A stretch of DNA of 15,650 nucleotides from JAIVGZ01 sp964552205 (GCA_964552205.1 CAZKFT010000043.1:1-15650), one strand, 5' to 3'. Shown: positions 6,317-14,063, counted from the stretch's first letter. A program made the numbers and translations. The notes: generated by a model from the letters alone, not told the origin.

Positions 6317-8536
6317 ATGCGCGCCTTGGCACTGATTCCCCTGATTTTTCTGCCGGTACTGGGCATGGCGGCCTCCGCGCCCGACGTGTCACCGGAACAG
6401 ACCTTGGATCGGCCCCGAATCGCCTTGGTCTTGTCCGGGGGAGGCGCGAGGGGCGCCGCACATGCTGGGGTTATTCAGCTGCTGGAATCCTACCGTGTGC
6501 CCATCGACATTGTCGTCGGCACCAGCATGGGTGCGGTGGTCGGAGGGTTCTATGCCTCAGGTATGTCGCCTGAGGAAATTACCGAGTGGCTCGAGAATTT
6601 GGATTGGGCCGCTGCCGCGACAGATCGTCCGCGACGGCGCACCTTGTCCATGAGGCGCAAGCAGGATGACCAGAGCTATGCCTTGCAGGCCCAGATTGGA
6701 TACCGTGATCGTCGTTTCATTCTGCCACGGGGCTTGCTGGGTGCGCAGAACCTTAGTTTCCTGTTGCGCGAGCAGACCCTGCACACAAGCAGGTGGCAAC
6801 ACTTCGATCAGTACCCCATACGGTTGCGGACAGTTGCGACGGATATAGAGCGTGGCGAGCCCATGGTCCTCAGTCGCGGGCCATTGTCGGATGCATTGCT
6901 TGCAAGCGTGGCTGTCCCGGGTGTGGTCGCTCCGATAGAGATAGATGGTCGCATGTTGGTGGATGGCGGCCTGGTGAACAACCTCCCAATCGGCGTTGCT
7001 CGGGAGATGGGGGCCGATGTAATCATTGCCGTCGATGTCAGCACGCCGCTTCTGCTACGCGGTGACCTTGAAGACATTTTCGGAGTTTCGGCACAGGTCA
7101 TCAACATGCTTGGTCAGGAGAATCTCCGTGCAGCAATAGACCTGTTGCAGCCGCAGGATATTCTGGTACGCCCTGATCTTTCTGGTATCACAGCCGCTGA
7201 CTTTGACCTGATGAGCGAGGCAATTCAGCGCGGGCTGGCCAGCGCTCCGACTGTGGCGCACCGGTTGCGCGGACTTTCACTGGATTATGCTCGTTGGGAG
7301 GAGTGGTTATCCCGACATCGCGTAGTTGACAGAGCGCTGCCGCTGATTTCTTTCATCGAGTTGGACAACCCTACAGCGATTGCAGATGAGCTCATCTTGG
7401 CGCGAATCAGGTTGCAGGTCGGTGAGCCGCTCTCAGTTGACGCGTTGAAACGGGATCTTGATGCGCTCTATTCCATAGGCGAGTTCGAGCGCATCGATTT
7501 TGAGGTCTTGCATCGTGCAGGACAGCAGGGTCTTCGAATCACGGTGGCTCCGAAGGAGCTGGGGCAAAACTACCTGCGTTTCGGGATGAACATACAGGAT
7601 GACTTGCAGGGTAGCGGTGCCTACAACCTACTGTTCATGCATACCCGCACACAGTTGAATGAACTGAACGGGGAGTGGCGGACGGAGGTCCAGATTGGCC
7701 AGACGCGGCGTATAGCGAGCGAGTGGTTCCAGCCGGTTACGTGGGATGGGCGGTATTTCGTCCGCCCACAGATTGACTGGATGCAGACACCTTTCGATCT
7801 GTACGGAACAGATGGACTGCGTGAAGCGAGGTACAACTTCGGACGAACTTCGCTCGCTCTGGATTTCGGTTTTCAGTGGGACAACATAGGAGAGATTGTT
7901 ATTGGTCCGCTGATTCAGGAAGTGAACGCCTCGTTGGCTATCGGCGACCCTTCCTTGCCTGACTTCGGTGACCGTGTAGGAGGGTGGCGCTGGCATTTGA
8001 CGGTGGACCAGCTGGATTCCTGGTCATTTCCGTCAGATGGCTGGTTGCTTGAGTTTGCAGGCATGCACGCGAATTCCTCTCTCGGTGGCGATTTGGATTT
8101 CTCGAAAATCACGTTCGGCAGCATGAAGGCGTGGACGCTCAACGATTACGACCGGCTCATCCTGGGCGTCACGGGTGGAGCGCGTACCAGTGGGGCGTTG
8201 CCTTTCTACGAGGAGTTCCCTCTCGGAGGATTTCTGTCGGTGTCCGGGTTGCGACGGAACTCGTTGCGAGGCGCGTACGCACTGGTCGCCAGAATCATCT
8301 GGTACCGCAGTGTGTTGCGATTGCCTGGCGCGTTGGGTGACCAACTTTATGTTGGCATGAGCCATGAACGCGGCAATGTATGGAGCAATGCTGGTGATAT
8401 ATCGCTTTCAGGTCTCCGCTGGGGCGCCTCTGCCTTTGTTGGGGCCGACCTGTATATCGGCGCACTCTATCTGGGCTTCGGGTACGCGGATTCGGGGCGT
8501 ACGGCAGGATACTTGTTTCTGCAGAGGAGTTTCTGA
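6317..8536 (+). CDS. PlpD-like patatin phospholipase with POTRA and outer-membrane barrel
   Basis: The 739-residue protein has a signal peptide (about 1-19, MRALALIPLIFLPVLGMAA) and a patatin lipase domain (about 33-325). The patatin domain has the oxyanion motif GGGARG (41-46), nucleophile Ser70 in GTSMG, and catalytic Asp216 in VDGGLVNNLP. A POTRA-like domain follows (about 341-412, from ISFIELDNPTAIADELI to RITVAPKELG). A BamA/Omp85-family beta barrel (about 418-739) comes last, with the late loop motif GGFLSVSGLRRNSLRG and a terminal Phe after a string of aromatic strands. This domain order and length match P. aeruginosa PlpD, a type Vd secreted lipolytic protein. The predicted role is a surface-exposed or released A-type phospholipase/lipase; its substrate cannot be read from sequence. 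It starts 26 bases from the divergent nfeD. Its stop overlaps the next start (TGATG), so it is co-translated with the asparaginase-like gene. Confidence 0.95.
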   Translation: MRALALIPLIFLPVLGMAASAPDVSPEQTLDRPRIALVLSGGGARGAAHAGVIQLLESYRVPIDIVVGTSMGAVVGGFYASGMSPEEITEWLENLDWAAAATDRPRRRTLSMRRKQDDQSYALQAQIGYRDRRFILPRGLLGAQNLSFLLREQTLHTSRWQHFDQYPIRLRTVATDIERGEPMVLSRGPLSDALLASVAVPGVVAPIEIDGRMLVDGGLVNNLPIGVAREMGADVIIAVDVSTPLLLRGDLEDIFGVSAQVINMLGQENLRAAIDLLQPQDILVRPDLSGITAADFDLMSEAIQRGLASAPTVAHRLRGLSLDYARWEEWLSRHRVVDRALPLISFIELDNPTAIADELILARIRLQVGEPLSVDALKRDLDALYSIGEFERIDFEVLHRAGQQGLRITVAPKELGQNYLRFGMNIQDDLQGSGAYNLLFMHTRTQLNELNGEWRTEVQIGQTRRIASEWFQPVTWDGRYFVRPQIDWMQTPFDLYGTDGLREARYNFGRTSLALDFGFQWDNIGEIVIGPLIQEVNASLAIGDPSLPDFGDRVGGWRWHLTVDQLDSWSFPSDGWLLEFAGMHANSSLGGDLDFSKITFGSMKAWTLNDYDRLILGVTGGARTSGALPFYEEFPLGGFLSVSGLRRNSLRGAYALVARIIWYRSVLRLPGALGDQLYVGMSHERGNVWSNAGDISLSGLRWGASAFVGADLYIGALYLGFGYADSGRTAGYLFLQRSF
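8524..8529 (+). promoter_or_regulatory. Ribosome binding site for the mini-asparaginase gene
   Basis: GAGGAG lies inside the last codons of the PlpD-like gene, 6 bases before the ATG of the next gene. It supports ATG 8536 as the start and coupled translation across the one-base TGATG overlap. Confidence 0.7.
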
Positions 8537-9024
8537 TGACGGACGCACTCAGGGTGTTCACAACCGGCGGTACGATTGACAAGATGTATTTTGATGAGAA
8601 AAGTAACTACGAGATTGGCGAACCTCAAGTTGGCGGCCTGCTTCGAGAAGCTGAAGTCCAGATTCCCTTCAGTGTTGAAGCGCTGATGCGCAAGGACAGC
8701 CTGGAACTCACCGACGATGATCGTAGCGCCATCCGTGAGCGGGTGGTGGCGGCCGCGGAAACGCGCATCATCATCACGCATGGCACTGACACGATGTCGG
8801 TTACTGCCCAGACGCTTGCGGGGATTCCGGACAAGACCATTGTCCTTACAGGAGCCTTGCACCCAGCGCGTTTCAGGCACAGTGATGCAGAGTTCAATGT
8901 AGGGATGGCAGTGGCTGCAGCGCAGACCTGCCCACCCGGCGTCTGGATCGTCATGAACGGGCGTGTGTTCAACGGCCTTAAGGTTCGCAAGAACCGCGAC
9001 GCCAACCGCTTCGAGGATGCCTGA
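8536..9024 (+). CDS. Short asparaginase-domain protein lacking the C-terminal half
   Basis: The 162-residue protein is homologous to the N-terminal domain of L-asparaginases, which are usually about 320-350 residues. It keeps TTGGTIDK (9-16), with the first nucleophilic Thr at Thr13, and THGTDT (81-86), with Thr84 and Asp85 matching E. coli AnsB Thr89 and Asp90. VLTGALHPARF (103-113) and HSDAEFNVGMAVAAAQ also align. The catalytic Lys162 of AnsB falls at Gln130/Thr131 here, so the second proton-relay triad looks broken. The C-terminal domain that completes the active site across the dimer is absent. The reading frame is clean with a good RBS, and I recall similar stand-alone half-length proteins in other gammaproteobacteria, so this looks like a real small family and not a decayed gene. 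The function is unknown; it may bind Asn/Asp or a related ligand. The stop lies 2 bases from the convergent ALDH stop. Confidence 0.88.
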   Translation: MTDALRVFTTGGTIDKMYFDEKSNYEIGEPQVGGLLREAEVQIPFSVEALMRKDSLELTDDDRSAIRERVVAAAETRIIITHGTDTMSVTAQTLAGIPDKTIVLTGALHPARFRHSDAEFNVGMAVAAAQTCPPGVWIVMNGRVFNGLKVRKNRDANRFEDA

Positions 9025-9026
9025 AC

Positions 9027-10541
9027 TCAGATATCGAACTTGATCCCCTGGGCAAGCGGCAATTCGCGCCCCCAATTGATGGTATTGGTCTGCCGCCGCA
9101 TATACTGCCGCCAGGAATCCGACCCGGCTTCGCGACCACCGCCTGTGTCCTTCTCGCCCCCGAATGCTCCACCAATCTCGGCGCCTGATGTACCGATGTT
9201 CACATTTGCGATGCCGCAATCGCTGCCGGCAGCTGATAGGAACGTCTCAGCGTTGCGTAGGTCGTTGGTGAAGATTGCTGACGAGAGTCCCTGAGCCACT
9301 GCGTTCTGCATGCTGATGGCTTCGTCCAGGCTTTCAAACGGGATGACATACAAGATGGGTGCGAAGGTTTCTTCCTGAACGATATCCCATTCATTTTCGG
9401 CGGTGACGATGGTTGGTTCCACGAAGTAGCCGGGGCGTTCCAGGACCTTTCCCCCACACAGCACGCGTCCACCGAGCGCTTCAATCCTGGCCAGCGCTCT
9501 GGTGTAACCCTCAATTGCCATGGAATCAATGAGCGGTCCGACCAGCGTCTTCGGATCCAGTGGATCTCCAATCCGCAGTTGACCGTACGCTGAGACCAAC
9601 TTCGGAATCATGTCATCAATCAGGTCGCGATGGATGAACAAGCGACGTGTGGTGGTACAGCGCTGGCCGGCTGTCCCGACGGCTCCAAAGACGATGGCGG
9701 GAATCGCCAGCTTCAAGTCGGCGGATTTGTCGATGATCATTGCGTTATTGCCGCCAAGCTCCAGCAGGCTGCGACCCATCCGGGCAGCGACTACCTCACC
9801 CACCGTGCGACCAACGGCCGTAGAACCCGTGAACGAGAACAAGTCCACACGGCGGTCAGCGGCAAAGCGCTTGGCGAGATCTGTGCCTGCGTCCATGAAG
9901 CTGGAGAAGATTCCCGGAAAACCTCCTTCCTCCAACGCATCGTTGCAGATCTTCTGTACCGCAATCGCGCAAAGTGGCGTCTTCGGAGAAGGTTTCCAGA
10001 CAGTGGTATTGCCGCAGACCGCAGCAATGAATGCGTTCCAGGCCCACACCGCGACAGGGAAATTGAAAGCGGACACTACGCCGACGACACCGAGCGGATG
10101 CCACTGCTCATACATTCGGTGGTTTGATCGTTCGGAATGCATGGTTTTGCCGTATAACTGGCGTGACAGGCCAACCGCGAAGTCCGCGATGTCTATCATC
10201 TCCTGCACTTCGCCGTCGCCTTCGGCCTTGATTTTCCCCATTTCCAGCGCGACGAGGCTGCCCAGGTCATGTTTATGACGCCGTAACGCGTCACCACACA
10301 GTCTGACCGCCTCTCCCCGCCGCGGTGCCGGTATGGTTCGCCATTCATCGAAAACCTCACGGGCCTCCTGGATGACCGTGTCGAACTCGGAGGCGGTCGA
10401 CGGTCGTACTGAGGCAATGACTTCCCCGGTAGCGGGGCATATGGATTGAAGCTCTCCCGCGCCTTCCTGCCAGCCGGAGCGAGCGCTCCAGGTGGCGGAA
10501 TTGATGGTATCGATACCGAGTCGGGTTAGTAATTCCTTCAT
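9027..10541 (-). CDS. ALDH7-type aldehyde dehydrogenase, probable 2-aminoadipate semialdehyde dehydrogenase
   Basis: The 504-residue NAD(P)+-dependent enzyme most resembles the ALDH7/antiquitin group (bacterial AmaB type). That group oxidises L-2-aminoadipate 6-semialdehyde (in equilibrium with piperideine-6-carboxylate) to 2-aminoadipate in lysine breakdown. Key residues are visible: Asn160 in SAFNFPVAVWAWN, general base Glu261 in LLELGGNNAMIID, and catalytic Cys295 in GTAGQRCTTTRR. The cofactor segment FSFTGSTAVG and the late EETFAPILYV and EIGGAFGGEKDTGGGREAGSDSW motifs are also present. The ATG at 10541 is preceded by AGGAGA with about 9-base spacing and gives the usual ALDH7 N-terminus. 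A 29-codon in-frame extension upstream would run into the preceding gene and is not used. The gene sits 25 bases after the lysine-dehydrogenase-like gene, which would supply its substrate. Exact substrate preference is inferred from family and context. Confidence 0.92.
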   Translation of the reverse strand: MKELLTRLGIDTINSATWSARSGWQEGAGELQSICPATGEVIASVRPSTASEFDTVIQEAREVFDEWRTIPAPRRGEAVRLCGDALRRHKHDLGSLVALEMGKIKAEGDGEVQEMIDIADFAVGLSRQLYGKTMHSERSNHRMYEQWHPLGVVGVVSAFNFPVAVWAWNAFIAAVCGNTTVWKPSPKTPLCAIAVQKICNDALEEGGFPGIFSSFMDAGTDLAKRFAADRRVDLFSFTGSTAVGRTVGEVVAARMGRSLLELGGNNAMIIDKSADLKLAIPAIVFGAVGTAGQRCTTTRRLFIHRDLIDDMIPKLVSAYGQLRIGDPLDPKTLVGPLIDSMAIEGYTRALARIEALGGRVLCGGKVLERPGYFVEPTIVTAENEWDIVQEETFAPILYVIPFESLDEAISMQNAVAQGLSSAIFTNDLRNAETFLSAAGSDCGIANVNIGTSGAEIGGAFGGEKDTGGGREAGSDSWRQYMRRQTNTINWGRELPLAQGIKFDI

Positions 10542-10566
10542 CTTTGTATATCTCCTGAAAAGCTGT

Positions 10567-11727
10567 TTACTGATTGGTCCGTTCCGCGACGACCCGCATG
10601 GCAAGGTCACGGTCGCCGTCGCTGCCATACCTGCGGCCGAAACGATTGCCTAAGAATCGGCTGAGTGAGAAGGTCTCTTGCGCGATGAAGCCGCGATGTG
10701 TGTCTCGATCAGCAAGCACCATATCTACTACCGCGCAGGCGCCCGAAGCTGTGCTCACCTGGATGGCAGTCCACAACCGTCCAGCGACCATCTGTGGGTA
10801 CAGCCTCCGCACAAACATCTCTTCCTGCAGAACCCCATTCTGTTCGCCGGCAACTGCCACATATACCAACACGATGTCCTGGCGGGTTTCCGGCAGTGCC
10901 CGCTCCAGAATGCGTTTGAGGGTGTCACGGTCCTCGTTCAGTCGCAGGTCCTGCATCAACAGACGCATATGGTCACAGTGCCCAGGGTAGCGCAGGGTCT
11001 TGTAATTCATGCTGCGTACTTTCCCACCCCAGGATCCAGCCAGCGAGCCCAGACCACCGGACGTGTTGAATGCCTCGTATTCAACGCCATCCAACACCAG
11101 CGACTCCAGCCCCTCCAACGGGTGCAGCTCCACGGGTTCGCCATTCTCTATGGCAAGGCACGGGTTCCCGTACTCGTTGATGAGCCCATCCGTTGACCAG
11201 GTCAGGGCATATTTGAGTCGGTTGTTCGGGTGCGCTGGCAGTGCACCAACTCGCAGGCGCACCGTGTCCACGCTGTCGAAGTGCTTCATCAAGCTGGAAG
11301 CGGCGATACTGATGAAGCCGGGTGCCAAGCCACACTGAGGTACGAACGCCTTGGTTTTACCCTCAGCGGCCTCGCGAACCGCCTGTGTGGATGTCACATC
11401 CTCAGTTAGGTCGAAGTAGTGGACGTCCGCCATGGCGGCCGCCGCCGCAACAGGCGGGTTGGCAAAATACGGAAGGCAGCTGATAACCGCGACGCATCCG
11501 CGCTGGCTCAGGAACTGGGCGACCTCGGCGGTGTCCATGGCATCCAGAGCGGCCGCCTGAACTGGGCGGGGCCAATGGCCGCTGGTGATTCCTTCGGCTG
11601 CCTTCAAGTCTTTATCCGCCAAAAGGACTTCGAAATCGCCACTGTCCGCCAGCATCCCGGCAATCAGGGAGCCAATCTTTCCGGCGCCAAGCACCAATAC
11701 ACGCTGCATCGTCATCAGGGGGCGCAT
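10567..11727 (-). CDS. Lysine 6-dehydrogenase / saccharopine dehydrogenase family oxidoreductase
   Basis: The protein of about 386 residues has an N-terminal Rossmann fold starting MQRVLVLGAGKIGSLIAGML (GxGxxG NAD-binding motif). Family stretches follow: AVISCLPYFAN, YFDLTEDV, CGLAPGFISIAA, the WSTDGLINEYGNPC segment and KTLRYPGHCDHM. Length and these motifs fit L-lysine 6-dehydrogenase, which makes 2-aminoadipate semialdehyde from lysine, or saccharopine dehydrogenase, which makes it from saccharopine. Either product is the substrate of the ALDH encoded 25 bases downstream. No separate lysine-ketoglutarate reductase is visible here, which mildly favours direct lysine oxidation. Start choice is uncertain: ATG at 11727, 11715 and 11709 are all in frame, none with a strong Shine-Dalgarno site. 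I use 11727 as the longest that does not run into the divergent DAHP synthase gene. The frame itself stays open to 11877. Confidence 0.85.
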   Translation of the reverse strand: MRPLMTMQRVLVLGAGKIGSLIAGMLADSGDFEVLLADKDLKAAEGITSGHWPRPVQAAALDAMDTAEVAQFLSQRGCVAVISCLPYFANPPVAAAAAMADVHYFDLTEDVTSTQAVREAAEGKTKAFVPQCGLAPGFISIAASSLMKHFDSVDTVRLRVGALPAHPNNRLKYALTWSTDGLINEYGNPCLAIENGEPVELHPLEGLESLVLDGVEYEAFNTSGGLGSLAGSWGGKVRSMNYKTLRYPGHCDHMRLLMQDLRLNEDRDTLKRILERALPETRQDIVLVYVAVAGEQNGVLQEEMFVRRLYPQMVAGRLWTAIQVSTASGACAVVDMVLADRDTHRGFIAQETFSLSRFLGNRFGRRYGSDGDRDLAMRVVAERTNQ

Positions 11728-11744
11728 GTTAGCATGAGCGCCCT
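11728..11744. promoter_or_regulatory. 17-base divergent gap between lysine-catabolic genes and DAHP synthase
   Basis: With starts at 11727 (-) and 11745 (+), only 17 bases separate two divergent genes. On the plus strand TGTTAGCAT (TG at 11727-11728, hexamer TAGCAT at 11730-11735) resembles an extended -10. The reverse strand reads TGCTAACAT over the same bases. GCATG is repeated at 11724-11728 and 11732-11736. No strong -35 is seen either way, so promoter use is tentative. Confidence 0.25.
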
Positions 11745-13106
11745 GTGAAACCGCTCCACGCCATCCATGATTGGACGCCTGCCAGTTGGCGATCCATGCC
11801 CGTACGTCACCAGCCGCGCTACCCGTCAGCGGAAGCTCTCGAGAGCGCTCTCCTTGAACTCCGAAACCGGCCACCACTGGTCACCGCAGGAGAGGTCGAG
11901 AACCTGCGTGCACAGCTGGCGGAGGCCGCGGAGGGGCGACGGTTCCTGTTGCAGGGAGGCGACTGTGCCGAGAGCTTCAGTGATTGCAAGCCGGATATCA
12001 TCGCCGCCAAGCTCAAGATTCTGCTGCAGGTCAGCGTAATCCTGCTGCATGGCTTACGCCGACCGGTCATCAGGGTAGGCCGATTGGCGGGCCAGTTCGC
12101 CAAGCCAAGATCCGAAGAAACCGAGACTCGGGACGGTGTCACGCTGCCGAGCTACCGGGGAGACTTGGTCAACCGACCCGAATTTGAATTGGCTGCGCGT
12201 ACCCCCGACCCGTCCAGAATGGTGGAAGGGCATGATCGCAGCGCGCAGACCCTGAACTACATCCGTGCGCTGATGGATGGCGGCTTTGCCGACCTCGAAC
12301 ATTCCGAGAACTGGGACATCGACTTCGCACGACATTCACCGCTGGAGCAGGAGTATCGAAATATCGTTTCGGGTATTACGGACTCATTGAGGTTCATGGC
12401 GCAAGTTTCCGGGGGACCGCTGCACGGGGCAGGCCGCGCGGACTTCTTCACCAGTCATGAGGCCTTGCACCTGCATTACGAGGAAACCCAGACCCATAGG
12501 GACCCGCGGTCCGGCCGGTGGTATCTGGGCTCGACCCATTTCCCCTGGATAGGTATGCGGACCAATAGCCCTGAGGGTGCGCATGTGGAGTTTTTCCGGG
12601 GCATCGCCAATCCCTTGGGCATCAAGGTGGGGCCCGACTTTGACGCAGCAGCGCTACAACGCACCCTAGAGCGGATTGACCCGGCAGGAGAGCCCGGCAG
12701 GATTACTCTCATTCATCGCTTTGGGAGAGCCCGTATCGAGGACGAACTGCCACGCTGTTTACGCGCCGTTCGTAGCACCGGGCGGCAGGTCTTGTGGAGC
12801 TGTGATCCGATGCATGGCAACACCCAGTCTACGACGTCCGGACTCAAGACCAGGCGCTTTGAAGATATTCTTACCGAGCTGCGAACCGCATTTGCATTGC
12901 ATGAGGATGCCGCGGCGCCACTAGGCGGTGTGCACTTCGAGCTCACAGGCGACGATGTCACTGAATGTGTCGGGGGTGCCCGGGGTCTGGAAGAGTCTGA
13001 TCTTGAGCGTGCTTATCGCTCACATGTCGATCCACGGCTGAACTACGAGCAGGCGCTCGAGCTTGCGATGTCCATTGCGCGGGGCCCCGGTTCAGGCATC
13101 GAGTAG
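11745..13106 (+). CDS. Class II (plant-type) DAHP synthase
   Basis: The 453-residue enzyme condenses phosphoenolpyruvate and erythrose 4-phosphate to DAHP, the first step of the shikimate pathway for aromatic amino acids. Class II signatures are W.P.SWRS..V.HQPRYP at the N-terminus, FLLQGGDCAESF, RVGRLAGQFAKPRS, FTSHEALHLHYE, NPLGIKVGP, DPMHGNT, FELTGDDVTECVGG and DPRLNYEQALEL. Metal ligands by family are Cys74, His357, Glu399 and Asp429. Two departures stand out: the canonical GERTRQLDGAHVE reads GMRTNSPEGAHVE (Met271 for the PEP-binding Glu, Asn274 for the second Arg), and the Cys before DPRLN is Val428. These may mark a divergent subfamily; some short class II enzymes serve secondary metabolism. 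The start is GTG at 11745, the only in-frame start that keeps the conserved N-terminal WTPASWRS; no strong Shine-Dalgarno site precedes it. The 3' end overlaps the convergent patatin gene by 15 bases. Confidence 0.92.
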   Translation: MKPLHAIHDWTPASWRSMPVRHQPRYPSAEALESALLELRNRPPLVTAGEVENLRAQLAEAAEGRRFLLQGGDCAESFSDCKPDIIAAKLKILLQVSVILLHGLRRPVIRVGRLAGQFAKPRSEETETRDGVTLPSYRGDLVNRPEFELAARTPDPSRMVEGHDRSAQTLNYIRALMDGGFADLEHSENWDIDFARHSPLEQEYRNIVSGITDSLRFMAQVSGGPLHGAGRADFFTSHEALHLHYEETQTHRDPRSGRWYLGSTHFPWIGMRTNSPEGAHVEFFRGIANPLGIKVGPDFDAAALQRTLERIDPAGEPGRITLIHRFGRARIEDELPRCLRAVRSTGRQVLWSCDPMHGNTQSTTSGLKTRRFEDILTELRTAFALHEDAAAPLGGVHFELTGDDVTECVGGARGLEESDLERAYRSHVDPRLNYEQALELAMSIARGPGSGIE

Positions 13107-14030
13107 CCGCTTGATTTCATCGATGTGCTGGGCTGCGCAATCCCGGCCACCCTTTATGACTTCTTCGGCGCGGTTGAATTCGAGTATGCCGACATGCCCG
13201 AGACGTGGCGAAATCAGCACATCGGGTGGTTCGCCAGCGAGGCGCGCTCGCGTAATGCGGTCCTGCATGATATCTATCGAGTCTGCCATCACACTCAGGA
13301 TGCCCGGTGTTCCATTTTCATCAGCACTGGATCCCGAAAACAATGCTTTACCCACCACAGGCCACCGACGTCTTACGGAAAGCCAGTCACGTGCTTTCTC
13401 CCAGCCACTCCTCGAGTCGGTCGATGACTCGGGTCGGGCATAGCGCCTCCGAACACCAGGAGACCCGAACAGGTCCCCGTTGAGATTCACGGCAATGACA
13501 ATGTCTGCGCCCAGCGCTCTTGCGGTGGATACGGGGACCGGGTTGACCAAACCACCATCCACTAGCCACCGGTCATCAATCAGGACAGGTGAAAACATGC
13601 CCGGGATCGCAATTGAGGCACGAACGGCTGGAATCGTAGGGCCTTCGCGGAGCCACACTTCACGGCCGCTCTCGATATCAGTTGCCACAGCGGCGAATTC
13701 CATGGCCATGTCTTCGATCCTGCCGTTGCCCACTCGCCCCGCATAGGCATCCATGAGCTTGGCGCCATTGATGAGGCCGCCGTCACCCAAGCCACGGTCC
13801 AGGAGGTTGAAGATGTCCATCTGCTCTAGACGGCTAATCCAGGACTCGAGTTCATCCAGCTTACCGGCAGCCAGCGCGGCCCCGACGATGGAACCGACAG
13901 AGGTGCCACACACGAGGTTAGGGCGGATACCAGCATCTTCCAGCGCGCGGATGACGCCAATATGCGCCCATCCCCTGGCTGCGCCAGAGCCGAGCACCAA
14001 AGCGATTTTTCGATTGTGATTTCCGGACAT
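13092..14030 (-). CDS. rssA: RssA-like patatin phospholipase
   Basis: The 312-residue protein is a compact patatin-like serine hydrolase, probably cytoplasmic or membrane-peripheral, with no signal peptide. It shows RKIALVLGSGAARGWAHIGV (oxyanion loop GSGAARG at 14-20), nucleophile Ser44 in GTSVG and catalytic Asp158 in WLVDGGLVNPVPV. The segments AVATDIESGREVWLREG and ASIAIPGMFSPVLIDD lie between them, as in E. coli RssA/YchK-type proteins of similar length. A C-terminal helical region (about 205-312) ends in HIDEIKRLLDA. The lipid substrate and physiological role of this group are not well defined. The frame is open 28 codons upstream of 14030, but that stretch would overlap icd on the other strand and has no patatin-like sequence, so I start at ATG 14030. 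No clear Shine-Dalgarno site precedes it. It is flanked by a convergent DAHP synthase and a divergent icd, so it is probably a single-gene unit. Confidence 0.9.
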   Translation of the reverse strand: MSGNHNRKIALVLGSGAARGWAHIGVIRALEDAGIRPNLVCGTSVGSIVGAALAAGKLDELESWISRLEQMDIFNLLDRGLGDGGLINGAKLMDAYAGRVGNGRIEDMAMEFAAVATDIESGREVWLREGPTIPAVRASIAIPGMFSPVLIDDRWLVDGGLVNPVPVSTARALGADIVIAVNLNGDLFGSPGVRRRYARPESSTDSRSGWEKARDWLSVRRRWPVVGKALFSGSSADENGTPGILSVMADSIDIMQDRITRARLAGEPPDVLISPRLGHVGILEFNRAEEVIKGGRDCAAQHIDEIKRLLDA

Positions 14031-14044
14031 CCGCGTAGGGTGCC

Positions 14045-14063
14045 ATATTTCTGCTAATATTTC
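14045..14063. repeat. Direct repeat ATATTTC x2 in the rssA-icd divergent region
   Basis: ATATTTC occurs at 14045-14051 and again at 14057-14063, exactly 12 bases apart, in the only AT-rich patch of the 69-base divergent gap. The second copy overlaps the candidate icd -10 box. It could be an operator or simply promoter AT-richness. Confidence 0.4.
14052..14060 (+). promoter_or_regulatory. Candidate extended -10 promoter for icd
   Basis: TGCTAATAT combines a TG extension with the hexamer TAATAT (14055-14060). Transcription would begin near 14067, giving a leader of about 33 bases that contains AAGGAG. No matching -35 is present, which is tolerable for an extended -10 promoter. Confidence 0.4.

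Noticed and set aside
6291..6461. 57-codon N-terminal extension of the NfeD frame
   Set aside because: It is Arg/Pro-rich, overlaps the start of the divergent patatin gene, and would place a signal peptide internally.
8536..9024. Mini-asparaginase as a truncated pseudogene
   Set aside because: The stop is followed after 2 bases by an intact convergent gene with no remnant of the C-terminal domain, the RBS and start are good, and similar half-length proteins are known to me from other bacteria.
8467..9219. 250-codon open frame on the minus strand across the plpD/asparaginase junction
   Set aside because: It lies antisense to three well-supported genes, has a Cys/His/Arg-rich composition typical of a shadow frame and no recognisable domain.
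9610..10278. 222-codon open frame opposite the ALDH gene
   Set aside because: Antisense to conserved ALDH motifs, Ser/Arg/Pro-rich, and no family features.
13080..13089. Palindrome CGGGGCCCCG near the end of the DAHP synthase gene
   Set aside because: It has no loop or T tract and encodes ordinary codons; likely chance in GC-rich DNA.
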